NCBI GenBank assembly: GCA_023333565.1
Contig: JAJKFH010003229.1
Span: forward strand, 2,516,001-2,580,000
Source: Puffinus mauretanicus
Lineage: Eukaryota; Chordata; Aves; Procellariiformes; Procellariidae
DNA length: 64,000 nucleotides
Direction of reading: 5' to 3'
The translations under genes were made by a program, and so were the position numbers. Below the pieces are notes generated by a model, which saw nothing but the letters and a program-made list of their open reading frames with translations, ran no database searches and was not told the DNA's origin. This document shows positions 52,503 through 63,659 of the stretch, in pieces; the stretch's first letter is position 1, and the number at the start of each line of letters is the position of its first letter.

Positions 52503-53427
52503 ATGACCCGAGGATGGCAGCTAGGACACATCTAGAGGGAAGGGCCATGGGCTCAGCAGCAGATGCAGAGGTAAAGCGCACTGCAGCTTCCCCCCTGGGT
52601 GCCGAGGTTTCCTTCCCGGGAAGCCTGTCGCACTGCTGAGCACCCCTGGCCCCAGCCCGAAAGCTACCCCGCTGCTTCAGCAGGCAGGCAGGGGCCGTTC
52701 CCAGCGCTGTGGGCTCCCCTAGTTATCTTCTCCCTGCAGTGGCAGCTCAAACGCCTTCCGAGGATGTTCAGCTCCCCTTGCAGCCTTCACAGAAACAGCG
52801 GCATACACTCGGAAGTGCTCATGTCTGCTGATGTCGCCGGGAAATGGAACTATATGTTTCATTCATTTATCATTGACCTTTCCCCTGTTTAAGGACACGT
52901 CACTGCCAGGATTTTGTCTCACTTTCCAAACAACTGAACACATTCAGACAGCTATATCCAGTGTCACATACAAAGAAAGAGATGGAGCGATACAGAGAAG
53001 GGGAGAAACACATGTGTTAAGCTGACAAATATCTGAATTCTCTATTCTCCTCAAAGGGGAATTTCTCCCTGAGAGCTATAGTGGCCTAGGATACAGAGCA
53101 AGTATTATTCCTCCTGGACGACAGGGCTGAAAGTTGAGATCCTATACACGTTACCTCAGAGAGGCTGTCAGATATTAGGTATAAAGCAAAGCTGTTGGTA
53201 TACACAAAACGTTCACCATAGGCTTTTTTTTAGCATTTTCTAAAGACCGTTCACTGGATTCATAGTACCAAGACATCTGGATTTATGGTTTCATTTCATT
53301 TTGCCTAACTTCAGTTGTATATAATGTAACATTTATGTCTGAGCTACCTGTCTAGACTCTTTTTATACTTGGTGGAGAAAAATAAGCACCGTTTCAGATG
53401 TCTGCGTTAGGGTGAGATGAATCGTGA
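52503..53427. other. Unique DNA right of the simple repeat, no gene seen
   Basis: GC-richer to about 52840, then AT-rich. Short plus frames at 52599-52892 and 52831-53025 have no family features. No repeat recognised. Confidence 0.4.
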
Positions 53428-53491
53428 CCTAGAGGCGCCTATTCATCTCCCAACAGGGAGATAAAGGGAGCCTAGACAACTAGCTCCGGCA
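53428..53491. repeat. Ancient inverted-repeat relic
   Basis: GGCGCCTATTCATCTCCC is mirrored by GGGAGATAAAGGGAGCCTAG around a short loop. The motif recalls old amniote palindromes with TTAGGCACCTAAATCCC and GGGATTTAGGTGCCTAA arms. It lies 50 bp from an old CR1 fragment. The family name is not assigned. Confidence 0.35.
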
Positions 53492-53540
53492 TGGACCTCT
53501 GCAGTGTCGATGTCTAGATGGGGGTAAGATTAATCCTGTT

Positions 53541-53785
53541 TTTTAGATTTTTAAATCCAGGGAGACTGTGGGATCAGTTAGTCCAACTCTTGTTTAACAC
53601 AACACAAGGTCAGAAACATTCATCAAATGGTGCCGGTGTTAAGCTTGGTATCTTGTATCTTGCCTAACAGGTATTTTCCAGAATGGCATCCAGCCTGGAT
53701 TCAAAGACTTCAACCAATGGACAAGTCAGTTTTGCTGAATAGTTTGTTCCAGTGGTTTATCACCATCACCGAAATGATTTAACAT
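53541..53785 (-). mobile_element. Old, highly diverged CR1 LINE 3' fragment
   Basis: The plus strand keeps the order of the ancient CR1 tail: AGATTTTTAAATCCAGGGAG, TTAGTCCAACTCTTGTTTAA, CATCCAGCCTGGATTCAAAG, ACTTCAACCAATGGACAAGT and TTGTTCCAGTGGTTTATCAC. This recalls the CR1 subfamilies shared by turtles, crocodilians and birds rather than the younger chicken-type copies. It is minus-strand, 5'-truncated and without coding sequence. Confidence 0.78.
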
Positions 53786-55700
53786 GGTAGACAAGCATAG
53801 AAAGGGTATCAGTTCAGATTTTACTTTTGATTTTGTCTTTGATTCTAGTAAAAATGTGGGATAGTGAAAAATCATGTAAAAACGTACAGAGTGCATAGTA
53901 GCTAAGTGTCTAATTAACATTTCATTAATTTCCTGCAGAATTATTCTATGGCTTCATTAGAAGAAAGTGAGGGGCAAACCCTCCCAAACTAAGGTCAAAG
54001 ACACTTCTGTGCTATAGAACTGTTCTCTGTGCAAGCACACTTTTTGCATACGTCGGCGAATGCTTTCTCTATGAACTACTTTTAACATATATATAAACTT
54101 CTTGCATATGTGGGGAGATGCAATTCACTGTTTGCTCTAAAACTCTCAAATGATGATTCTGCCACAGTGTGAAAAAGACAGATCATTGTTACCTCTCCTA
54201 GTTGTAGCACCTGTTTAGTTGCTCTGCTAGGAGGCAGGATTAGACGAACACAAAGTAGAGGAGAGAGATGAACCGCAAGGATCTCCCAGTGCAGTGTGCT
54301 CTCCTAAGATCCTTCCAATCCGCTAACATCAGGCTCAGCCAGCAACAGCCCAATTGCCTTTAGCCCAGTTACCACAATTGCTTTTGGTAGTGAAAGGATG
54401 GAAACTGAATTTATAAAAGACAATATTCATGAATTATCCAACTGCTAGGAAACATTTTTTGTTTGGGGTTTTTGGTGGGTTTTTTCTTCTGTTTTGTTCC
54501 TAGGTTACGGAGCTAATTACAAACAGAACTGTATTAGCAAACCTGAAAATCACAAGCCTATCCTAAAAACATATATTTATCATTAGTGCTACAAAATTAA
54601 ATTTCTACTACCTCCTCATGATTTAGAACCGTTGGATTTACGTAGGACTTGAAAACTGATAAACATCATTATTTTTATTGCGGATGTTGAAAAACATGGA
54701 GCTTCGTTTCTCATTCGGACATGCACACTGAACCATCACTATAACCATTTGCAAGATTCTTCCACAGATTTATGATTCACATGATGTAAACTTACTAACC
54801 ACTCCACATTTTAAGAAGAAACCCTTTGTTCTTCCTTAGTTACTAAAGTACTTATTTTGTGTGACCTCAAATCTTTCTTATGCTTTTAAGTTCACTCCAC
54901 TTAGCTCTTTGTGGCTGACTTGAAAATATTTATTGACATGTAGTAGCATAGGAAGTAAATGTCAAACTCCTTCAAAACATTTAAAAGCAAGTGTTCCCCA
55001 ACCTCGTCTTCCTCCAGCATTAAGGAGAACACTCTATTCAAAGCATGTGGTGACATTTACCATTACTGTCAAAGTAGTCTTTCAAGTGATGAATTCAAGA
55101 CATAAATACATGTCTGCAGTCCATGGCAGATTTCAAAACTGTCACTCAATTAGAATTCCTGCAGGGGAGCAGGAAGAAATTCCCCATTTAGTTATTTTAT
55201 CAGAGGGAACAGAATATGAAGAAATCACCCTTCTTTCCCTCCTGCCCCCTAAAAACAGTATTTGTGTAATTTTGCTGAAACGGCAGCTGTAGTGAAGTGA
55301 TTCATCTAGGTATAAATCCATAAAGCAGTTTGGAATATTTTGGGGATGTGGTTTAGGATGAGTTATTGCCCTGAATAGAAGTCTTGGACTATTTTATTGA
55401 GTCTCCAAATTTAAATATGACCCTAGACACTATTGTTTCACTCCCTGGTTTGCTGCAAGCAAAGATATCAAACTGGGGGACTTGCCACATGCAAACATAT
55501 AGGTGGATATACCAAGAGCCGCTCTAGCTGACACTGTGTGGACATCTGTTGTGTGCCCCCCGTGTCACGGGAGAGGGATCAGGAGGCAGTCGTGCAGGAC
55601 TGGCAGTCCAGCAAGGAAAGTAACCCCCCATGCAAAGGTATGTGCCTTTCGGCAGCTTGCTAGCCCCCAGGCACGAGAAGACAAACATCGATAAATACAA
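53786..55700. other. AT-rich unique DNA, no gene seen
   Basis: No recognised repeat. Short frames, including 54933-55292 plus, lack family motifs. This would be the 3' flank of the minus-strand exon described next. Confidence 0.4.
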
Positions 55701-55704
55701 AGGG

Positions 55705-56116
55705 CAAAACACCAGGGCCTTTATTTCAGTCTTTGTACAAATGCAGCATGGTTAGTACACACACAGACAACTATCAGAGGAAGATTTCTGGTCTGATGCA
55801 TGAAGCGAGGCTGAACTACCACAGAAGTCACCTCTGGCCCTAGAATATAACATGTGCGCATTGCTTCCCTGGTGGGAGAAGGCACCAAATTAAATAGGGA
55901 AAGAATGAGTGTGAGGGAGAAGAAAGTGAAAGCATTTCATTAAAACCTAAAAATGCAATATTGAGAAAAATAATCCCAGTTACTAGGCTGCTAATTTCAT
56001 CACTGTCACTTCTTCGGCCTTCCTGTATTTCTGGATGCTTTTCAGCAAGTCTGGAGGAGTTTCCTTGCTATTCTTTTTGCCAGTGACCTTTTGATGTGGA
56101 GGGGTGGGTTGGCTTC
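55705..56116 (-). CDS. Candidate 3' terminal exon of an unrecognised gene
   Basis: On the minus strand a strong acceptor-like site (pyrimidine-rich GTGTTTCTGTCTTCCTTGC, then ATAAATCAG, ending at 56117) opens a frame of about 44 codons that closes with TAG at 55985-55983. The peptide is hydrophilic and lysine-rich, contains TPPHQKVTGKKNSKETPPDL and ends KSIQKYRKAEEVTVMKLAA. About 260 bp of AT-rich 3' UTR-like sequence follow, then AATAAA at 55725-55720 and GT-rich sequence. Acceptor, short open frame, stop and poly-A signal in the right order and spacing is what a last exon looks like. I do not recognise the protein. Upstream exons should lie at higher coordinates, but I could not place one with confidence. 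Confidence 0.35.
55720..55725 (-). terminator. Polyadenylation signal AATAAA
   Basis: AATAAA on the minus strand (TTTATT on plus), followed on the minus strand by GGCCCTGGTGTTTTGCCC, a GT/T-rich downstream element. It sits about 260 bp past the stop of the candidate terminal exon. AATAAA alone is common in AT-rich DNA, so its weight comes from the arrangement. Confidence 0.35.
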
Positions 56117-57612
56117 CTGATTTATGCAAGGAAGACAGAAACACAAATGAGACTTTATCCATATGGTGCTCCAGCAGCCCCGTACCTTCTGGGAATGGAC
56201 AACCATGCACTCCTGTTGTAGGCAAGGAGGATTAATCTGTTAATATGGAAGATTAATTTATTTTTTAGACACCGTTAAAAATAAACCCCTTTCAGTAATG
56301 AGGAGGAAAGCGGAGAGACAGGAAAAGAGGTTTCTGTTTGCTTGCTGTTAATACATGCTCATATTAACAGGCCACTTAAGGTGAAATAATGAGCAGCCTC
56401 AGGTTGTACGAGCCATTAGGGAAAGTCACAAGAATTTTTTGATTAGAGGTCTAGTTTCACCTTCACAGAAACCATGATGTATGCAGAGGTGGCTTTAAAC
56501 TACTTTTCAACACCCCAGTGTAATGCAGAGTAGCCTTAGGACCACTGCAATTCATCCCTTCTTTCTAGCAAAACCATGTTTACTTCAATGCACTTAAAAA
56601 ACCTTCAGATAAACAGAAATGACTGAACACAACATAGGTTTCCATTTAAAATGTTGCCCTTTAAAACACTGGGAGCAAAAAAATGGAGAAAGTGGAGCTA
56701 ATGTTTCCAGCTGGATCTGTTTATAGAGTCAAAAACAGCCATTGTCACCTAGTGGCTGTGAACCTCCCACTGCCATAGGACATATAAATAGAGCCAGTTT
56801 TGGATGGAGATTTTATTTCACAGTACCAAACGCACCAATTTCATCCGCTGGTGTTCTGGACCAAGTGTTCAGCAGGCATTTAGGAAAGATGCTCCTATAA
56901 AATCTGACGTGAAGGAAAAGCTTTGCAACAGGAAAGAAACATGCTTCAGAGGAGACTGAACTGAGACTGAAACTCACCAGTGGTCTGACTGTGGGAGCTG
57001 TAAGCAGCATCTTGCTTTGCCACATATTTGGCTTTCAGAGTAAATGGTACAATGAAACAGGAATTGAATTTGTCTGTATGTTCCGTGGCTGGAAGACATC
57101 CTATGTCAAAACTGTCCCTACTGATTTTCCCATTGATAACTTTGAAAGTGAGATAACAATAGTCAGGTGTAGTACTATTTACCTGGGTAAACCTGAGATG
57201 AAAACAGATAGTTTGTATTTCAGCATTTTCTATCTTTTTTAACAGAAAGGCAAAAAAAATTGAAGGGATTGGGTAAAGAGCTGATTATGTCTTTTAAGAG
57301 ATTCACAAAAAGAGAATTTATCAGGTAGGTAGTTTTTAAATGGTGATGTTTATTTGCTTAAAATTAAGCACCTGCTTAAGGTTTTATTAATGGAAGTCTT
57401 AATATTTTCTCTCCATCCTAAGCCTATCTAAAGTGATTAAAGGACTATGTTTTCTTTAGAAAGCTGATTCCTGCTGAGGTAGTGACTACAAAATGCATCT
57501 CAAAGTTAAGGGTAAAGAGTATTTATAATAAAGGAAAGCTTTCCAAGACTGAGTTGAAATACTTTTTTATGTCACTGATAGGACTGATGCCTCTCTGAAA
57601 ATATCATTATTA
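56117..57612. other. AT-rich unique DNA, no gene seen
   Basis: Frames at 56813-57025 minus and 56991-57242 plus overlap on opposite strands and have no recognisable motif. If the terminal exon at 55.7-56.1 kb is real, this is its last intron. Confidence 0.35.
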
Positions 57613-57708
57613 CCCATAATCTTGCAAACAGTTCACATATGCTTAGCTGAAGGCATTATGAAGTCCTAACATCTTTTATAGGCCTACTCATGTGCTTAAA
57701 CTCAGTCA
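57613..57708. repeat. Ancient palindromic MITE-like relic, partial
   Basis: CCCATAATCTTGCAAACAGT, ACATATGCTTAGCTGAAGGC, GAAGTCCTAACATC and CCTACTCATGTGCTTAAACT follow in order the landmarks of the remembered palindrome (GATCCTGCAAACACTT, ACATGCTTAACTTTAA, AGTCCCATTG, CTACTCATGTGCTTAAA). The outer right arm is missing. This is the clearest interior match of the group in this window. Confidence 0.6.
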
Positions 57709-57869
57709 TTTATGACTGAAAGAATGTAGGAAAAAGAGCAAACTTTTTTTTTCTGATTTTAGCTTATTGCTGGAATAGGTGCGTGTGTAATAGAGCTTTA
57801 TAGCTTAACTTCATTTTTCATGTGTTCTCAACTGTTTTATTATTTCATTTTTGATTGTAATACTAAGAG

Positions 57870-57912
57870 GCTCTTTCTCTTTCTCTTCTTCTTTGTCACT
57901 CTATTTTGTCTT

Positions 57913-57946
<34 letters not shown>

Positions 57947-57992
57947 CCTCTCCCTGTCCCCGCTCTCTCTTTTTCTTTCTGCCCTTCTTTCT
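57870..57992. repeat. Pyrimidine tract with (CTTT)n microsatellite
   Basis: Over 120 bp the plus strand is almost only C and T. Its core is six to seven copies of CTTT at about 57919-57946. Mirror-like homopyrimidine tracts of this size can form triplex DNA. The Phe/Ser/Leu-rich frame across it is an artefact. Confidence 0.88.
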
Positions 57993-60900
57993 GACAAGGA
58001 TTGAATGTAATGGTAGTTTTTCATTTTTGTTCATGCCAGGTCAAAAATCCTATTGCTGAATAGGATTCTAAAGACTCCTCTGTAGAAAGAGAAAAGAGAG
58101 AAGCTGAGAGACTTGCCAACAGAAACTTGATGCATCTCCTTCAGGAAGAAATATTTGCCAGTCAGAAGATTGACAGGTTAGGGTTGAGTGAGGGAGGAGA
58201 CCAAATAAGTAGTGACTACACAAACTGAAATATTTACAGCAATATGTATACTTTTAAATATATACAAATATACATGAAGAGATACCATTGCACGGACTAT
58301 GTCCTATCATACAATGGATTAGAAAATTAGAATTTTTATTATAAAAATGAGAAACCCACTCATTTGGTAATTTTTTTTTTTACTTGAAGTGGTATCTTGC
58401 ATCGTTTACACATAAATTTGCCGATATTAAAAAAGTTAGGAGTCAGTTTTGCACAGTATTACAGTGCTTGCTGGATATCAGCACCAAATTAGAAATATGC
58501 AAATGAGAAACCCCACTCCCTGAGGATGGGAAAGCCTGACTCTTTTTCTCTTTCCACTGTGTAACTCCTGGTTTCTTGATAAAAATGAAAGAATATTTTG
58601 CAGGATTTGAGGCACGCAGTACTTTGTGGTTATTACTAATAAGCGTATACTATCTAAGAACATAAGATATTTGAATCAGAAAATGCCAACAATTTGTGTC
58701 TGCTTTCAACAAGACAGACTAATTAAGAGAAGTCATAAACGCTGTTAAAGAAAATAGTTGTAGGAAGCTTATTTAACATCTCTGGCTAAGAATCACAGTA
58801 CAAATACAGACCTATTCAATGACTGAGTTTTCTCCATTTATGAAAATGCTGCCCGGGATTTAAGGGAATTGCAAGAATTGGCAGTACTGCTATGGCACCA
58901 TGCTCTCCTAGTAGAATATGTCATTAACCATCACTGCATCTTAAACATCAAGTCCCAGAATATTATGTGGTGTCTTCCACTGCAGCATTATGTAGTATAG
59001 TATTTAATTTCAAGTGAAAACAAGGAGAGACTTGTTTGCACATTGATGTACAGTGAGTCTTTTCTTTCCTGGGAAACCGTGCAAAGCAGCTTCTATCTTT
59101 TGTGCTTGGTTTGGAGTGTGAAGGCAGTTTACCCAACTCTTGTGCTGCTATTGGCACCATACTAACAAGCCCTGACTTCTTTAACATGCATCTGTTGTGC
59201 TGTCCAGCTTCTATCTCTTTCCAGGGCACCAAAAGCAAAAAGTAGACGCATGCTCAGTCCATGTGCATTCCAGAGCAATGTGAAATATATCCCCAAGTTA
59301 GGGTACTCATGTTATAAAGAATAAAATGAATGTGTAGCAAAGAAATAAATAGGGAGTATTTGGGAAGCTAAAAAACAATGGAAAATTTTTTTTGGCTAAC
59401 TTATTTGCACAATTTTAGTCCAGTGGGTCACAGCGTAGGGAGATGAACCTCCTGCCTCTCGCTTAGCAGAGGTATGGAGCACTGTGAAGTGCTAGTTTAG
59501 GCTGAAGTCCCTGGTAGGACTGTTGAACTGCATAAACCTGATGGAGGAGGCTGCAAAGGTTGGAATGAATCACGTTTTGCAGATGATGTAATTGTCTTAT
59601 CAAAAGCTTCAAAAACCCATGTGAGATGTAATGCACTGAGAAAGGATATTCTCTGATGTTCACACAAACATTGTTAGAGGCTGTCCAGACAGCTGAGAAG
59701 ACAGCAAACTTTATTTTCACTTGTCTTTCCTGACATAGTGAATATGTTGATAAGAGCTGGTATCTAAACTGTATTTTGAATATCCCTTTGGAACTTGCTT
59801 CCTGTCAAGGGCTAAGGCACAAAGCAGCAGAACAAAACCTGCTAACAGTTTCTGTGGCTTTCTATGTCTTGTTCATATGACCTAGCAAAAGGGATGATCT
59901 GATCTTGGAAATGGAAAGTACTGTTCCCCTAAAGATGCCTCATCTACCTTCTCTATATTTGGTCTATTGTAGATATTCATTTTCATGATTGTGGTAATTG
60001 TAGTTAACTTTGATGCCTATACAACTCAGTTGTTTGGGTTTACAACAAACATATCAACATGTTTAATATAATAAGTATGATATAATGCAGCTTTACATAA
60101 TCCCATATATATTAATAGTACAACATAGCACTGAAGGTGGCTTACAAATCAGAAGTAATTCTATATACTGACTCCAAATGCTCTATTAGTAATAAAAACA
60201 ATTATATGCACACACTTATATATGCTATACTATAAATAATAGCATATATAAATTTTATGTATGCATGTATTCATAAATGTTCTATTTTAGACCTGTACCA
60301 AGAGATGTATATGTATAAAAATATGGGGGTTTTTTTATTTTTAATTAACAAATAAGTCCCAAAGGAAGACTTAGACAGTGAGCTTTTGAACATGCAGGTG
60401 ATTATTGATCTTTATGCACATTTTGTATACCTTAAAACTACAACTTGAACTTTGCCTGCAGGGCATTTGCTGCTAATGAAATAAATATATTCTGCCTCAC
60501 CTATTTTATTCAATGCACAATTTGAACAACCACAAGAAAGCAATAGCAAGTGAGAAGAAGACATCACATATACCTCTCAAATAGGCCTCTCAAATGCCTG
60601 TAGATTGCTTACTGTTATTGATAGGGATATGGCTAATTTAAAATAAAGTGTTCCAAAGTAAAATTCCATTACTGAAAATTTGCTGGGTTTTAAATACTTT
60701 AAATGCCTGCCAACAGTCTGCAGAAATTGTCGTGAGGTACAGTAGCTTCCAATGAAAACCTAATCTTTCTTTTGCTTAAAGAATGTTCTCATATTTCTGA
60801 CTCTCCTTGTACTTTATATCTGCCTTGATTAATTAAGGCAGTTGAGCACTAAGGCTCCTTGCGTTCTTAAACTGAGACACGTATTCAAATACCTTGCTGA

Positions 60901-62219
60901 ACTGTAGCCCAGGTTTTAACATGTGTGCTCGTAAAATAATGCTAAATTAGTATGAATTGTTAGCAGAACAGGAAATGTTCATATATCGAATGTTCTATAT
61001 ATAGAATAATAAACAGGAAACAGTAATAAAAAAACAGCTGTGGTGGCAAACGGGCTTCCACGTAGCTTGAGATCCCACAGGGCATGGAAACATGGGGTGG
61101 TTAAGCCGTATACTACAAATAAGCATACAATCGTAGCAGTCATTCCACAGGTACCTTTGACTTCCCTTACTTCTCACAAATGTTACTTATTCCTGAATTC
61201 TGATACAGAAACTCATAAATAACTTATTTACAGAGTAACAAATGAAACACAGTTACAGGCAGTGAAATCACTGCACGAAGAGGGAAAAACTGAGGATTTT
61301 TTGGCTCAAAGGCCAACCTACAAAAAACTGATGCTAACTATACTGGAAATATTACTTACATTTGAGCCATACCATGCTTTCGGGGTTAAATCTACAAATA
61401 CTAGGATCTGAATCGGCTCCTGAGCCAAATCCCTTGAAAGATAAGTGGCTTTGTGCTTAAAATTAGATTTCTTATTCCATATTTTAAGACTTAATCAAGT
61501 GGCTTCATTTTTAAAGATACTAAAAGATGGAAAGAGCCATAAAAATCAAAATGTCATTTGGGTCAGCACATTGAAAATTAAACTTGTTGCATACCTGAAA
61601 AGCTGTTTGAGGCCCCAAGTTTGAAACTGTAGGTTATTACAGTAATTAAATATAGAATTTGTCAGTTTGGGTGGAAAAGTTTTGGGGTTTTTAAGTAAAT
61701 ATATTTATATGGGAGCAATTACAACAACAACAACAAATTCCCCCCAATAAACACAAATCATAAACTGTTCCCTGCTGCACAAAGGCAAGCTACATATACC
61801 ATAAGTATGGCTTTGGCTACAAACGTTAAAGAATTTTCATTTGCATAGGTTAGAAAATGCAGAGTACTATTTCTGCTTGTACAGGAGTCCAGTACATGCC
61901 ATTAGTTTTACAACTTACTCATAAAAATGGAGATACCCTTCTTAATAAGAGAAAAGGCAAGAAGAACTGACCCAAACAACCAGCAATAAAGTAATAAGCA
62001 ATTGTGCGATTTATTGTTCAAAACCAGGAATTCTGCTTCCACTGCTCTGTTTCTATCATCAGAAATGTAGCCTGATAAAAAGGAAAGAGAACAAAAGATT
62101 CTTTCTCACTTTATCTTATTCATTGTGCATTTACATTTTGTTAATTATCTTCAACTCTTGGTCCCTTAGGTATGAATAATTCTGAAAATAATACTAGACC
62201 AAGAGTTTTCCTCTTCCTG
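57993..62219. other. AT-rich unique DNA, no gene seen
   Basis: No recognised repeat. Minus frames at 58963-59238 and 59463-59720 are 85-91 codons and free of low complexity, but I know no family for them and see no good splice sites. AT-rich tracts lie at 60060-60310, with CAA repeats near 61720-61737. Confidence 0.35.
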
Positions 62220-62262
62220 AAAGTGACTTATTCTCCTCCAAGAATAAATAACTAGTAATAAT

Positions 62263-63430
62263 TTAGTAATCTTTTTCAGCAGAAGGAAGAGTCAATAAAA
62301 TTGAGGCTATGCTTTCATGAGGGAAGTATAGTATACAAAATACTGTTAATGACTCAGAAATTATCTTGAAAACAAGGAGCTTTTCCTCTTCTTTCATTAT
62401 GCTTTTGGTGATGTCATGGAGCAGATCCAGAATCACACTGTGTTCAGTGTGTCCATTGATCCAGTTGGAATTCACCACAGAGAAACTGGATTCAGGGAGT
62501 ATGTTCCCCCTTATGAAAAGGAAAAATTATTTCTCTTCCTTTTTAGCCAGCCATAGAGCACAGCTCAGACCAGTCCTGTTGGGCCAACATAGATATTTCC
62601 AAAGATAGCGTTGTCTGAGATACTCTTAGAAGGCAGTTTCTGGTGCAAAATATCACAAATGTCATCTCTACATCATCCATCTTTTTGATTAGTCAACATC
62701 TGTAATGATACCCTATATGACATACTAGCCATCTAGGTTGTCCCTCCTCCACTAACACGAAACCAACCCCCAAAGTAAACCACACAAATTTGACAGGCGT
62801 TAAGTCTGAAATTCAACAAAATGTCTTCTCTTGTCTTAGAAACCCAAAACAACTCTTCTGTGTGATCTCTAAAGTTGCTCTGTCATGGCATGCAGAAACG
62901 ACTGCTTCAAAGTAGCTAGACAACAACAGCCCCTGTCCTGCAGAGTCTATGATGAGGCAAGATCTGAAAACACTTAAAAAAACTCATTAACTTCCCTTTA
63001 TCATGCGGCTCCTTTCAACTATGTATGTACATATGTTTAAAATTTTCCTGAATAGCAATTTTCAAAAGCTTTCCTGATGTGGGGCCTCTGTGAATAATGC
63101 ACTGTTCAACCAATTCTCTTATTCCTTGTCTGTTGCCATATGACTTCTCAACCCTTTATGAGAAAGGGTTGTAGCTCCATGTTCTAATCTAAGAGATAAA
63201 TATGAGTTACAGAAGAGAGGACAGGTTATTTTCTTGCACACCTCTTGTATATCATCATCTATTTTGTAGATAGCAATGTCTTTCTGGATGCTCAGGATTC
63301 TGAGCATCTGTCACAGTATTGTCTTTTCATAAAAATCATGAGGAAGTAGTTTCTGCTGATAATACACCTCCTTTCACAAAGATTCACAGCAATCTCTACT
63401 GAATTCTCCAAAAAAAAGGTTGGATAAAAG
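62263..63430 (-). pseudogene. Coding-like, interrupted sequence of unknown family
   Basis: Reading the minus strand from about 63430 downwards, one frame runs to 63119 with only two internal TGA codons and contains QMLRILSIQKDIAIYKIDDD. After a noisier middle part, a frame near 62660-62535 reads DDICDILHQKLPSKSISDNA, and a third at about 62510-62263 contains WINGHTEHSVILDLLHDITK and MKEEEKLLVFKIISE, closing with TAA. The stretches are amphipathic and helix-rich, as in helical-repeat proteins. They are in different frames, so this is either a decayed copy of a coding sequence or separate exons (acceptor-like TTTTTCCTTTTCATAAG at about 62508-62524; donor-like GAG|GTGTGC near 63236-63244). I cannot name a family, and chance frames remain possible. 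Confidence 0.25.
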
Positions 63431-63659
63431 TATCCATGTTTTTGTTCTGAGTCATGATATCTGATCTGAAGTCAATTAACCTTAAGAGTGAATTATTTTG
63501 TACTCTATTCAACAAGAAGAAACATGCTTTAAATGGAATACCTTAGTAGTTTAAACTATTCTCCTTCGTTTTACAAAGCGTAACTGGAAAACCGACAAAG
63601 AATTTTATTTCCCACAAAATATTTTAAAAATGATGAAAATCAGAACTTTGCATCAAAGC

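Noticed and set aside
58963..59720. Two 85-91 codon minus ORFs as upstream exons of the 56 kb gene
   Set aside because: No matching splice acceptor and donor pairs could be found at sensible positions, and the peptides are not recognisable.
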